The position numbers were made by a program, and so were the translations under genes. Positions 1 through 10,402 of a stretch of DNA of 64,000 nt are shown here, in pieces. A model generated the notes under the pieces. That model had not been told where the DNA came from and did not search any database. It saw nothing but the letters and a program-made list of their open reading frames with translations. Every line of letters starts with the position of its first letter. The first letter of the stretch is position 1. Origin of the DNA: Entrophospora sp. SA101 (Eukaryota > Glomeromycota > Glomeromycetes > Entrophosporales > Entrophosporaceae); assembly GCA_958430865.1 (NCBI GenBank), contig CAUDNR010001890.1, positions 1 to 64,000 of the forward strand, read 5' to 3'.

Positions 1-157
1 AATATTTGTACCCATTTTCCTGATGCCAGCATCGAGCAAATATATAGTGAATAATTTACAATATGGAATTCTGACAACTTATGACCAAACATGGTTTATG
101 AAATGACCTTCATCAGGAGATGCAAATATTTTCTACATCAGTGATGCTTTTAACCTT

Positions 158-280
158 CCCTATAAAAAATTGGCATGAAAATGTATGGAAAACTGTACAG
201 AATTTTACCTGAAATTCGCATTTTTCCATACAAATTCCATACATTTTCCCATACATTTCCATGCAAAATTTTTTATAGGG
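158..280. mobile_element. Short inverted-repeat MITE, 123 bp
   Basis: The element begins CCCTATAAAAAATTGGCATG and ends with the near-complement CATGCAAAATTTTTTATAGGG (a few mismatches), so the arms run about 30 bp from each end. The trinucleotide CTT flanks both sides, consistent with a 3-bp target-site duplication of the PIF/Harbinger or CACTA type. There is no coding capacity. The superfamily is not established. Confidence 0.75.
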
Positions 281-380
281 CTTAGTGAACAATCTATGTT
301 GTTACAAGCTTTTGTGTACATGCAATCTCTTACCCACAAAAATCCAGAATCTCCAACTCCTCCTCCAACTCCATTGCAGT

Positions 381-1092
381 TAGAGATGGGCATTATGCAA
401 CTTTTTGAACATTGATTTGCATAATGCACATAATGCACATTATGATCTTTTCTATAACTGATTTATTTAAAAGTATAAATTTTATTCTTTGTAAATATAA
501 CAAATATAACCTAAATAAAAAAATTACCTTATTAAAATAAAATAATTATTTCTTAATCATTTTCATATCCATCTAACTCATATAATTCAATTGTGGTATC
601 TGACTCATTTGATCCATTTATCACTTTTTCATCACCTTCCTTAATCTCATCATTTAAATTCCCTTCCACTTCTGATAATTCATTATCTTCATTTTCATCC
701 TCATCTATATCAATACTACAACATTTTTGTGGCTGCTGTAATTTATAGTTACTATAAATATAAACAACTTAAACACTTGTTCTGAGGTTAAATGATTGTG
801 TTTTTTGTCATGAATATATGAAAAGGCTGACCAATTGCACTCAGAAGCAGCAGAAGATGAAAGAATCCTTAAAATACATAAAGCAATCTTTGTTAGTTCA
901 GGAGTTGAATATTGGAATTGACTTTTCCACCAAGTTATAGAATCTACAGCATCAATTGATGCTCAACTAAGATTATTAAGCAGAGGCATAAAGTAATTTT
1001 TTCAAAAAATTTGTGTAACATCACACATGTTCATTATTCATTGGGCATTTTAAAAAATCCAGTGCGTATTATGCAATTTTGCCCATCTCTAA
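381..1092 (-). mobile_element. hAT-type element relic, copy 1
   Basis: The ends are inverted: TAGAGATGGGCA on the left and TGCCCATCTCTA on the right, a terminal sequence typical of hAT elements. Most of the interior is the minus-strand C-terminus of a hAT transposase. I could not find a matching 8-bp target duplication. It has inserted into an older hAT relic whose minus-strand transposase resumes at 1093. Confidence 0.65.
553..1000 (-). pseudogene. hAT transposase C-terminal (dimerisation) domain, broken
   Basis: Reading the minus strand leftward from about 1000 gives a Trp-Trp-Lys segment, then RILSSSAASECNWSAFSYIH and KKHNHLT. This matches the conserved C-terminal hAT dimerisation motif (Ser-rich stretch, Cys/Ser-Glu-x-x-Trp-Ser, Ile-His-x-Lys-x-Asn-x-Leu). 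It is followed by a Tyr/Ile-rich segment and an acidic Asp/Glu/Asn tail ending at the stop at 553-555. A small deletion near 770 shifts the frame just after QVFKL; the second copy (around 2970) keeps that segment in frame as QVFKLVYIYNNYKL. The catalytic N-terminal part is absent. Family call is confident; the gene is dead. Confidence 0.75.
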
Positions 1093-1352
1093 GCAAGATT
1101 AGTCAGTTCAGGGACAACTAATGAAAAATTCCCTTTCCACCATGTTATCAAATTTGCTTCATCTATAGTTGACCATGTTAAAGAATTGTCAAACAAGCCA
1201 GTATGTTGTTTATAACATAGTAATTGTGACCAAATTTTTTTTGAGTCATTTGGATAATATTTCATAATAAAAAAAAAATTTTAAATTTTTTTGCATTACA
1301 TTTATTACTATGTACAAAAAAAATTACATGCGCATTGGAACATCTCTAACTA
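1093..1352 (-). pseudogene. Older hAT transposase fragment split by the inserted element
   Basis: The minus strand of 1093-1245 reads YYPNDSKKIWSQLLCYKQH, then a short segment, then LITWWKGNFSLVVPELTNLA. The last part is homologous to the segment just upstream of the Ser-rich motif in the neighbouring hAT relic (SITWWKSQFQYSTPELTKIA). The frame is cut at 1093 by the 381-1092 element. The sequence GGAACATCTCTAA near 1343-1355 resembles a hAT end and may be this older element's right terminus. This is inference from homology to the neighbouring relic. Confidence 0.6.
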
Positions 1353-1745
1353 TACTATAACAGGTGGCGAATTTTGAAAATGTTACAAAAATAGTGAGGT
1401 TTTATACCCTTATAACATTTGCTAGTAAGTTTAAATAAAAAATCTGGCTGCAACAAATTATTCACTGACTTCTAAATAATCATTTGGTGTAATTATATTT
1501 TTTTTGGTAAGCCAATAATAGTTGATGGTTTTTACAGTCATCCACTGTATAACCTCAACTTTCGATAGTCAAGCACAACTTTAAAATCAGCTTGGGATTA
1601 TGGGTATAAAAATACAATATTTGAATAAATTCATTTATAATAAAATTGCAATAAAAGCTATTTATTTGTTTTTTTTTTACTTTTTAAAATAATAATAATG
1701 ATAATTATTATTTTTTTAAAATTATTTACTTTTAAATAAATAATA

Positions 1746-1900
1746 GTATGGTGCGCCGCATCTAAAGACATCAAATGCTGCGCCATTTGCCGAAAATTTT
1801 AATGGCGATCTTTCTTGATTAAGAAATTGATCAGATATGGTGCTTCGTATATATCAAATGCTGCGCTTATTGCCGAAAACTTTTAATGCTGATCAAGAAA
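1746..1900. repeat. Imperfect tandem duplication, about 90-bp period
   Basis: Two related blocks begin TATGGTGCGCCGCATCTAAA and TATGGTGCTTCGTATATATC. Both continue with ATCAAATGCTGCGC, TTGCCGAAAA and a GATC-containing end. It lies just upstream of the DDE-transposase tail and is duplicated at 3949-4103. No function is apparent. Confidence 0.6.
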
Positions 1901-1904
1901 TCAT

Positions 1905-2077
1905 TGTGAATTAAATTATATAGAAAGTTTTTGGGAAGTAACTAAAGAATACGATAGAAAAAATTGTAATTATTTATTTAAAGAATTAGAGAGAACTGTT
2001 CCTCTGGCATTGAACTCGGTTTCACTTTGTAAAATTGGAAAGTTTGCTAGAAGATGTTATAGATTTATGAATGCTTA
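1905..2077 (+). pseudogene. DDE transposase C-terminal fragment, truncated copy
   Basis: Plus-strand reading gives LNYIESFWEVTKEYDR, then TVPLALNSVSL and KFARRCYRFMNA before a stop at the duplication boundary. The pattern (Asn-x-Ile-Glu-x-Phe-Trp, then a Pro-x-Ala-Leu helix, then an Arg/Tyr-rich helix with Met-Asn-Ala-Tyr) matches the C-terminal end of a DDE-superfamily transposase common in fungi. The Glu of IESFW would be the third acidic catalytic residue. Everything upstream is missing. Confidence 0.6.
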
Positions 2078-2401
2078 GCAAAGGCTTTTAGTAGGTGTAT
2101 AAATAATAAATTAGATCATTTGCATTGTTTTGTGCAAAATTTAAAGCAATCTTTTCAACTATTAAAAGTCCAAACTAAGTTCCGCTCAGGAAAACTATTT
2201 TCTGCTCAGAAAAGAACTATATTATTAGTATCATCATACAAAATTTGAGATGATGTAAGTAAATGGTGGTATACCATTTTTCTAAGTGGATACTTTTTCG
2301 ATTTTTACAATACTCTTCACATATAAATTGTTGATCATCTCTATTGTTTTTAATAAGCTTGATCAACAAATAATATACAAAAATAGATTTTTAATTATGC
2401 T

Positions 2402-2472
2402 ATATATATACACCCTCCATAAATACATGCTGTCCTTCAGTCCTGGGTGCATTTATAGAGGTCTGACTGTAA
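2402..2472. mobile_element. Truncated pogo/Fot1-like element end
   Basis: This contains CCTCCATAAAT and, 40 bp later, TGCATTTATAGAGGTCTGACT. It matches the terminal sequences of the larger element at 18,721-19,584 (AGTCAGACCTCCATAAATGC and its complement). Only about 70 bp is left, so it is a deletion derivative or solo end. Confidence 0.6.
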
Positions 2473-2689
2473 TAATAATCACGTTACTAAATTTTGACCC
2501 CTGAAATTCTTGGTAATACAAATGTTCACTTTTGTGGTTTATCTAAAAATCCCACTTTAACCAAATATCATAAATAAATACCCATTAAAAGCTTTAAAAA
2601 AGAAAGGAAGGCTTAATTAAGAAATATTGGATTCAAAGACCAAACCTGTGAACATTATTCTGGCACTACTAAAGATTGGCATTATGATA

Positions 2690-3297
2690 CTTTTCAAACA
2701 TTAATTTGCATAATGCGCATGATGATCTTTTCTATAACCAATTTATTTTAAAAGTATAACTAAATAAAAAAATTACTTTAACTCATATAATTCAATTGTG
2801 GTATCTGACTCATTTGATCCATTATCACTTTCTTCATCACCTTCCCTAATCTTATCATTTAAATACCCTTTCACTTCCAATTCATTATCTTCATTTTTAT
2901 CCTCATATATATCAATACTACAAAATTTTTGTGCCTACTGTAATTTATAATTATTATAAATATAAACCAACTTAAACACTTGTTGTGAGGTTAAATGATT
3001 GTGTTTTTTGTCATGAATATATGAAAAGGCTGACCAATTGCACTCAGAAGCAGCAGAAGATGAAAGAATCCTTAAAATACATAAAGCAATCTTTGTTAGT
3101 TCAGGAGTTGAATATTGGAATTGACTTTTCCACCAAGTTATAGAATCTACAGCATCAATTGATGCTCAACTAAGATTATTAAGCAGAGGCATAAAGTAAT
3201 TTTTTCAAAAAATTTGTGTAACATCACACATGTTCATTATTCATTGGGCATTTTAAAAAATCCAGTGCGTATTATGCAATTTTGCCCATCTCTAAGC
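2690..3297 (-). pseudogene. hAT relic, copy 2, with transposase C-terminus
   Basis: This is the second copy of the hAT relic described at 381-1092. The minus strand again carries the Ser-rich dimerisation motif (SSSAASECNWSAF) followed in frame by QVFKLVYIYNNYKL, intact here although frameshifted in copy 1. The right terminus TGCCCATCTCTA is conserved; the left end near 2,670 (AAGATTGGCATTATGA) is degraded. The catalytic core is absent. Confidence 0.7.
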
Positions 3298-4280
3298 AAG
3301 ATTAGTCAGTTCAGGGACAACTAATGAAAAATTCCCTTTCCACCATGTTATCAAATTTGCTTCATCTATAGTTGACCATGTTAAAGAATTGTCAAACAAG
3401 CCAGTATGTTGTTTATAACATAGTAATTGTGACCAAATTTTTTTTGAGTCATTTGGATAATATTTCATAATAAAAAAAAAATTTTAAATTTTTTTGCATT
3501 ACATTTATTACTATGTACAAAAAAAATTACATGCGCATTGGAACATCTCTAACTATACTATAACAGGTGGCGAATTTTGAAAATGTTACAAAAATAGTGA
3601 GGTTTTATACCCTTATAACATTTGCTAGTAAGTTTAAATAAAAAATCTGGCTGCAACAAATTATTCACTGACTTCTAAATAATCATTTGGTGTAATTATA
3701 TTTTTTTTGGTAAGCCAATAATAGTTGATGGTTTTTACAGTCATCCACTGTATAACCTCAACTTTCGATAGTCAAGCACAACTTTAAAATCAGCTTGGGA
3801 TTATGGGTATAAAAATACAATATTTGAATAAATTCATTTATAATAAAATTGCAATAAAAGCTATTTATTTGTTTTTTTTTTACTTTTTAAAATAATAATA
3901 ATGATAATTATTATTTTTTTAAAATTATTTACTTTTAAATAAATAATAGTATGGTGCGCCGCATCTAAAGACATCAAATGCTGCGCCATTTGCCGAAAAT
4001 TTTAATGGCGATCTTTCTTGATTAAGAAATTGATCAGATATGGTGCTTCGTATATATCAAATGCTGCGCTTATTGCCGAAAACTTTTAATGCTGATCAAG
4101 AAATCATTGTGAATTAAATTATATAGAAAGTTTTTGGGAAGTAACTAAAGAATACGATAGAAAAAATTGTAATTATTTATTTAAAGAATTAGAGAGAACT
4201 GTTCCTCTGGCATTGAACTCGGTTTCACTTTGTAAAATTGGAAAGTTTGCTAGAAGATGTTATAGATTTATGAATGCTTA
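2991..4280. repeat. 1.29-kb direct duplication, copy 2
   Basis: Near-identical to 788-2077. Because its flanking transposase frame continues past the boundary to 4350, this copy is probably closer to the ancestral arrangement. Confidence 0.9.
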
Positions 4281-4350
4281 TAGATTAGGACTTTCAGGAA
4301 AAGCTTTAACATTTGCAGCTGGATGCAGATATATTATCATTGAATGTTGA
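4108..4350 (+). pseudogene. DDE transposase C-terminal fragment, longer copy
   Basis: An 80-codon open frame (no start codon) runs to TGA at 4348-4350. It repeats the fragment at 1905-2077 and continues as YRLGLSGKALTFAAGCRY. The NYIESFW block, LERTVPLALNSVSL and the FMNAYRLGLSGK helix match the C-terminal tail of fungal DDE transposases. No first or second catalytic aspartate can be found upstream. I cannot name the subfamily firmly. Confidence 0.6.
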
Positions 4351-4455
4351 ATGATTGTTATATGCATCACGTGATAAAATTTGATCTATATTAGTTTTCT
4401 GATTGGTCAAATTAGTTTGATAGGCGTGCCAAATTTTTTTAATTATATAGTATAA

Positions 4456-5622
4456 AGGTAAACTCGATAAGTCGGATTGGCTTAACTCGGACAAAATTTT
4501 TCAGCCATTTTTTTCAATAATTAAAATCTCTTGATAAGTCGGACAACATATATAAACCTTGTTAAGCTGTAATTCGGACGACTTCACCAGCCAGGTATAA
4601 TAAATTACTCTTGATAAGTCGGAACACGTGATTTTTATAGACAATCTTTACTATTTTTAGTAACATATATTTCATCATTTTCGTCATTATTTATAATCAC
4701 ATGATTTAGAAATAACATTCTTGTTTGTATCGTAAACAATATATTTCATAAGTTATATCCATCGATTATATCATTTATTATCTCATTGATGATTTAGAAA
4801 GAATATTCTTGTTTGTATCATATGCAATATGTTTATATTTACTATCTCATCTTTATATCATATCATTTGATCATTTAGAAAGAACATTCTTGTTTGTATC
4901 GTAAACTACATTTTTATTATATATATCATTAGTTATATCATTGTTTATATCATTTAGCAATTTGTAAAGAATATCCATTGTTATATTGCAAAACAATACA
5001 TTTATGTATTTTTAAAACAAACTAGTATAGATACTTATTTAAATAAAGAATAGTAATTTTTTGTTTATCTTCTGTTTGTTTTATTAAACGGTTATTCTTT
5101 TTATTATTTTATAAATAAATATTTTTTTCAAAGTTGGATATTTAAGTTAGAATGTAAAAAATCTATTTTGCCAGTACATCAAACTCTTGCTACTTGGTTA
5201 ATTATTGAATGTTTTAAGCGTGGTATATAGAACGTTTACAAACAGTTGTGTTGCAAATTTAATAATTAAGTGTACACATGTAAAGTCGATAAGTCGGATT
5301 TGGCCTAACTCGGACAAAATTTTTCTCCCCTTTTTTTCAATATTTAAAAAAATTTGGTAAGTCGGACGACATATATAAAGTCGCGATAAGTTGTAAGTCG
5401 GACGACTTCTTTAACCAGATAGTAATAAATGACTCGATAAGTCAGACCAGTGATTTTTTCAAATATTGAAAGATAATCCTTACTATTTTTAGTAAATACG
5501 CGCAATTATATATTTTGTAGAATTACTATTAATAATAATTTCATCATTTTCATCATCATTTATAATCTTGTTTTGTATCTGACAATGTTCATATTTTATT
5601 ATCTTTTTTATATCATTAATCA
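4456..5622. mobile_element. Pogo-type repeat, copy 1
   Basis: It begins AGGTAAACTCGATAAGTCGG and contains many further GATAAGTCGGA motifs. The block is repeated at 11,289-12,469, where it leads into a CENP-B/pogo-like transposase, so this is the non-coding part of a pogo-superfamily element. Inside, about 210 bp at 4456-4670 recurs in diverged form at 5283-5500. The right side is truncated at 5622 relative to the other copy. Confidence 0.65.
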
Positions 5623-6244
5623 AAAAAATACATCAAAATAAAGGGTTTTTCATATATTTGTTATTTTTTATGATCAAAGTAACAATTTGATTAAATCAGG
5701 CAAGTTTGTGTATGAAAGCGTGATTTTTTTCTTCATTTTTTCATATAAAATTCCGTGTTGATCAAAAATTTTTTATTAGTGAGTGACACTTGACCCCCTG
5801 TAGATCCGCAATGTCCTGCGACTGCTATGCGAGGAATTTGTCCACTAAGATCATTGCTAAATTTAGACTAATACTCAACCATCATATCTAAATTTGGCAG
5901 TAAGGAAAATAATTTTTTAACCAAAATCACGTGAAACCCTTTTTTTAAAAAATTTTATTGCATTTTTGAACGAATCACGAAATCGCGATTTTGAAATTTG
6001 TTCGCGTGGCGCAGCAACAGGTGGTCTTTAGACCAAGCCAACCATATAATAATATGCTCTAAAATGAAATGATATTATCATTTTTTCATAGACTAGTTCC
6101 AATACATGTTGCTCATTTTTTTACCAGGCCTTGATTAAATTAATCAATTTTATTTTATTTTTTTTCTTGATGGAAACTTGTTATAGTTATTTTGCACCCC
6201 GAAAAACACAGTATCTTAGGTTATATTGATATTGCAACCAACAG

Positions 6245-7325
6245 ATTGATTTCACACATTCATTCCAAAAAGAAGCAGACAAATTTCAAAAATGCCTGGA
6301 CTACATTATGAGAGAGAGCTCGGAAGATAATGTTAAAAAACATATTTGTCCCCTATTACAAAATTTTGAGGCGAGTTAAATTTGAATTTTGTGAACTATT
6401 GGTGTGCAGTATGGGAGATTTCCAGCAGTTCCAAGAAAGGGTTAAATAAAACTCCCACAACTATGTTGGGCATCTATTTGTTGCCCTTCTTATGATCTAC
6501 TTGTACATTGTAGTCTGCTTACACTAACTAAAATGACTAAGCATTTCACCCATTTCACTCTAGAAATTACTTCAATATCACAAACTTTTTACATTAATAT
6601 ATATTAATACTTTTTTTTTGTTAGAAACACAACAAAGATATCAATGATTTCTGGAATAAAGTCGAGTTGGGTATACAACATCTAAAATCACAAAGAATTA
6701 TATGAACAGTAAGTTTTCCTTGTGCTGAACAACATTTGAATTTTTTCTAACTGACATACATACAGGTACATTGTCATGCCAATGTGAGAGATAAAACACG
6801 GGAAATGATGGAAAACATGGCTAAGGAAACACTAGAAGAAGCCAAGGTTTGCTGATGCTATCATGTCAACAAATATTACACAAAACATACTTTGCTTTTC
6901 TATATATATGTATTTCTTTCTTCATCATTAAAGAATATTCACAAATGAATATATTCTGAGTTTTCAAGGTATAGCAAAACGAAGAAGAATCCAATAAGGT
7001 TGATACATAATTTAAAATTTGATTAGCAAAAATATTTTCTAACCCTTTGATATTCTTTGGATACACAGTTCAGAAACATCAATATGGAGACATATCAAAC
7101 AGAGGTGGCACTGCACAATTGTTTGATCTAAATGAGGTTAGAAACAAGAAAAAATTGTTGAGTTATCTTTTTTCATCTTAAACATTTCTATTAAAAGCTA
7201 ATCATATTGTTTATCAGAATGCAGATTTTGTCCATGGAATCAGAAATTATATGAAAGGAATCATAATTGATCCTGAGATAATTATTCAAAGAACTGGTAC
7301 CAACAACATCTGTGAATTTTTTTAA
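6245..7325 (+). pseudogene. Unrecognised spliced gene, five consecutive in-phase exons
   Basis: Five exon candidates fit together without a phase break: 6245-6370 (42 codons), 6625-6708 (28), 6766-6846 (27), 7074-7136 (21) and 7218-7325 (35 plus TAA). Each internal acceptor ends in AG; donors are GT except the first, which reads GAG|GCGAGT and would be a GC donor. Products include QKEADKFQKCLDYIMRESSE, INDFWNKVELGIQHLKSQ, REMMENMAKETLEEAK and GIIIDPEIIIQRTG. The sequence is hydrophilic and helix-prone with no signal peptide or membrane segment. Exon 2 has one in-frame TGA two codons before its donor. The 5' end is not found. I do not recognise the family. The exon model is my own; the TGA suggests a recently inactivated gene or a sequence error. 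Confidence 0.5.
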
Positions 7326-7783
7326 TGAGGCAAGTTTAAAATACATATATCATGAGAAGAGTATTAATTAATTTTTATGTGTAATATTACATCTATTATT
7401 TGGCAATAACCTAAACAGGAATTGATTTACATTTACTACTATTTTTTTCTACACGCACTATACGCGCTATATGTATCACTATTACTATATTAATATGTAT
7501 AGTATTATATGTATATTACTGATCTGCCCATCTCTACACGTCAGCATACATATAAAAAATCATATGTAAGGATTTTTTATTGGGAAAAATGAAAAATGCA
7601 AATCAATTTTACAAAACAATAATGATAATATTCTCCTGAGATTTCTTTTGCTGCTACTTCTCCAAAACTCTCCTCACTACTCTCACACTTGGTAAATAAA
7701 TAAAAAAAGTATATATAATAAGTATTCATTGTATTCACTGTGCAATTTGATCATTTAAAAATATTTAACTTATTCGAATTAAT

Positions 7784-8040
7784 TTGTTCTGTTCGTTCTA
7801 TTCGTTCTGTTCGTTCTGTTGGTTCTATATATTCGTTCTGTTCATTCTGTTCGTTCTGCTTGTTCTGTTCGTTCTATTTGTTCTATTCATTTTATTCGTT
7901 TTATTCATTCTATTCATTTTATTTGTTTCATTTGTTTTATTCGTTTATTTGTTTTATTTGTTTCATTGTTTTATTAGTTTTATTTGTTTTATTCGAATTA
8001 ATTTGTTTCATTCGTTTTATTTATTTTATTCGAATAGAAA
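7784..8040. repeat. Decayed TTCGTTCTGT minisatellite
   Basis: A 10-bp unit TTCGTTCTGT repeats through about 7784-7880, then drifts into TTCATTTTAT and TTTGTTTTAT variants up to about 8035. It is bounded by ATTCGAATTAATTTG on the left and TTATTCGAATAGAAAC on the right, the latter matching the end of the inverted-repeat element at 62,257. The open frames across it are Phe/Ser/Leu repeat artefacts. Confidence 0.85.
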
Positions 8041-8049
8041 CTTGTTGTC

Positions 8050-9190
8050 ATGGAATAATCGTTTACTTATTCTTCAACTTAAGCTTGATAGATTTTTAAA
8101 AATTAAAATAAATTTTTTTTTATTCTTGTTTAAAGTTTTATTTTGAATATTAAGATTAATAAAACAAAAAAAAATTTTTAAAAAATAGCAATGTTTGTTT
8201 TGGAGTATATGTTATGAAATACTTGTATGCCAATTGAGGAGATAGAGTTTGTATTTTTATATTACATATATTGAACGGCGAAAAATCCGCATATATAATC
8301 TTGTGATTATTATAATTTGTAACACCCCAGTGTCTTGCATACCAAAAAAAAAGCTTCAATTTTCCTTTCGTCAAATCGTCAAAATGGCTCTTTGTGAGAA
8401 ACTAATTTAGTCAGTACTTTCGTCACGTCAATGATTAAAGTCAAAAGCTTCGTCATACATCACTACCGTAACTACCCGTAACTAAATACAACGAAAAACA
8501 ACAACAATATAAATTAAAAAAAAAAAATATAATAAAAAAAGTATAATTAGGACATTTAATCAATTACAAACATAATTATTTATATATGCACAATATATGA
8601 TTGTTGACATTAAGTATTATTTCATTTATTTCATTTATTATTATTCATTTTTCTTTCAAAATGGCCTCCCTATAATTAAACCATCAACATACTACAACAC
8701 ATGTAAAAACATAGTACTACTTGATTTATTATTTGATTTTTCCTATGTTTGTGATTATATTTATTATATCTAACGCTTCAATAGTATATTTATTCTTGGG
8801 TTTTGATAATAATAAAAAGATAATGACAGATATAGACAGAAATTTATTGTTTAATTAAAATCCTTGGAACATGACATTACCCAATATGAAAATCAAAGTT
8901 GAAAATTTTTTCCAATAACTGCTGTGATCAGCATGGCGGAGCATTCGGATCGTGTAAACAAAATAGCCGATTAGTTACACCGCCTACTTTTTATATATAG
9001 TATTAGTATGATTTTTTAAAAAAGATAATCAACGAACAATAAACAAATAATTTTAAATCAATATAATGGATTTTTTGAAAGTTTATGTTATCTATCACTT
9101 AAAATACTTTTGTAATGTGAAAAGCTTTGTTCCACATCCACTCCACACACCAAAAACTATATATACTCCTAGAAAGATTTGTTGTTTATC
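8050..9190. other. AT-rich intergenic region, nothing recognised
   Basis: Homopolymer-rich, AT-rich sequence with no supported gene or complete element. A cluster of CGTCA motifs at 8369-8455 resembles a similar cluster at 28,496-28,640, but I could not define an element. Confidence 0.5.
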
Positions 9191-9193
9191 AGT

Positions 9194-9448
9194 CTAATAT
9201 TTATTAAATCTTTGAAATTTCACTATTTCCACAATAAATACTCCCTTTGTGATCAATTCATCTTCTGGATTTATAAATTCCTTGATATATGAATCTTTTT
9301 TGAAATGAAAAAACTCTAATAAATTTGGATTAAAGCATTGAATTTCTTTAAAGAGAGTAAATGCTGAATGTCTATTAATATGTTTACTATATGCAAGTCG
9401 AGAAAATATCGGCATTAAAGATTCTTCAATTTTTGTTCTGATATGCAC
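9194..9448 (-). CDS. Small hypothetical protein, 84 codons
   Basis: An open frame with ordinary composition for this genome: mixed charged and hydrophobic residues, no low-complexity run, no signal peptide or membrane helix, ending VEIVKFQRFNKY. I do not recognise it. It may be an exon remnant or a chance frame, since no intron signals or neighbours support it. Confidence 0.25.
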   Translation of the reverse strand: MHIRTKIEESLMPIFSRLAYSKHINRHSAFTLFKEIQCFNPNLLEFFHFKKDSYIKEFINPEDELITKGVFIVEIVKFQRFNKY

Positions 9449-9996
9449 TTACATATTATGCAAATTCATAACAGATACCCGAATTTGTTTGTTCATTTAA
9501 TTACTTTTATTAAAATTTTCCACATATGTATGTATATTTATTTAATCTCCCTTTCCCGCATATTCATGCACTTACAACTATATTATATAATAAATTTGAT
9601 TTTTTCCTAGTAAACATACCAATAATCTCTTTATAAACGTCGCACCTATGATATTATTATTTGATTGAACACTTTTGATCTTTACGTAATTAATTCGGAT
9701 CCTAATTATTAACCATGTTATTGATCTGTTAAAAGTTTATTTTTACTTTCATAATTATATAAACTCCTTGAATCCTTTTTTTTTTTAATTTAGATTTTTT
9801 TAAAATCAGATCCTTTAAAAATCTTTTATTATAAAAAAAATTAAACCAATCTACGCTTTGATTAAGTTTAATGGAAATTAAAAAAAAATACGAAAAACAA
9901 CTATAAAATAATGATGGTAGGTCGTATTCTGAAACTTTGTGTATAATGAAAACACAGATTTAATAAAAAGAAAGTTATTAATGAATCATTAATTCT

Positions 9997-10368
9997 TTGC
10001 TCACATATAAACAGGAAAGTTATTATTGTTTTCTTTCGATAATAAATAAAAATAAATCTCTTTTCACCACTGCAAAGTTATCTAATTCCAAAATCATTAC
10101 TATTTACGTACCTGATCTTGGATATGCACAAACACTCCTGGAAAATAAAAATAAAAATAACAATAATAATCTAAATTCGGATTCAGATTTACCAGGTCCT
10201 CAGCTGCTTTTTTATCTTACCTTATTAAATGAACTCGCACAACAAATTCCTAATTTTGATATTAATAATGTGGAATTGGCAAAAATTTTTACTAATTCTT
10301 GGAGAAACGCCAGCACTGAATTCACGGACGAATTTATTATTCTGGCAGTTAAACTTGGACTCGATTAA
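9997..10368 (+). CDS. HMG-box-like small protein A
   Basis: The product is 123 residues. Residues about 28-45 (TTAKLSNSKIITIYVPDL) are a conserved N-terminal segment shared by all family copies here. An Asn-rich expansion follows (about 52-62). Residues about 65-123 fit the three-helix spacing of fungal MATA-HMG boxes: LPGPQLLFYLTLLNELAQQ (helix 1), NNVELAKIFTNSWRN (helix 2, with the characteristic Trp) and TDEFIILAVKLG (helix 3). Unlike normal HMG boxes it is not basic, so DNA binding is doubtful. The true start may be downstream, because the first 27 residues are not conserved. A hairpin overlaps the stop codon. HMG assignment is by pattern only. Confidence 0.6.
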   Translation: MLTYKQESYYCFLSIINKNKSLFTTAKLSNSKIITIYVPDLGYAQTLLENKNKNNNNNLNSDSDLPGPQLLFYLTLLNELAQQIPNFDINNVELAKIFTNSWRNASTEFTDEFIILAVKLGLD

Positions 10369-10402
10369 ATATCCAACTCGAATGTTGGAAATTGGTTAAT
10401 CG
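10362..10402 (+). promoter_or_regulatory. Stop-codon hairpin, gene A
   Basis: Inner stem TCCAAC/GTTGGA with loop TCGAAT. Outer stem CGATTAA/TTAATCG, whose left arm contains the stop codon. The outer arms differ from those of copies B and C (TTAACTAA/TTAGTTAA) on both sides, which would preserve pairing. Confidence 0.6.

Larger units (their letters stand above)
788..2077. repeat. 1.29-kb direct duplication, copy 1
   Basis: This block is repeated almost identically at 2991-4280 with a constant offset of 2,203 bp. It carries most of the hAT relic, the older hAT fragment, a non-coding AT-rich stretch and the start of a plus-strand DDE transposase tail. The left flanks (about 420-787 and 2690-2990) are the same family but clearly more diverged. 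The right boundary is sharp: copy 2 continues the transposase reading frame and copy 1 does not. Confidence 0.9.

Noticed and set aside
4456..5500. Possible LTR retrotransposon: about 210 bp at 4,456-4,670 recurs at 5,283-5,500
   Set aside because: No TG...CA ends, primer-binding site or polyprotein between them. The repeated GATAAGTCGGA motifs fit subterminal repeats of a pogo-type element instead.
7740..8146. Two overlapping open frames of about 120 codons
   Set aside because: Both are translations of the TTCGTTCTGT minisatellite (Phe/Ser/Leu/Val repeats), with no gene character.
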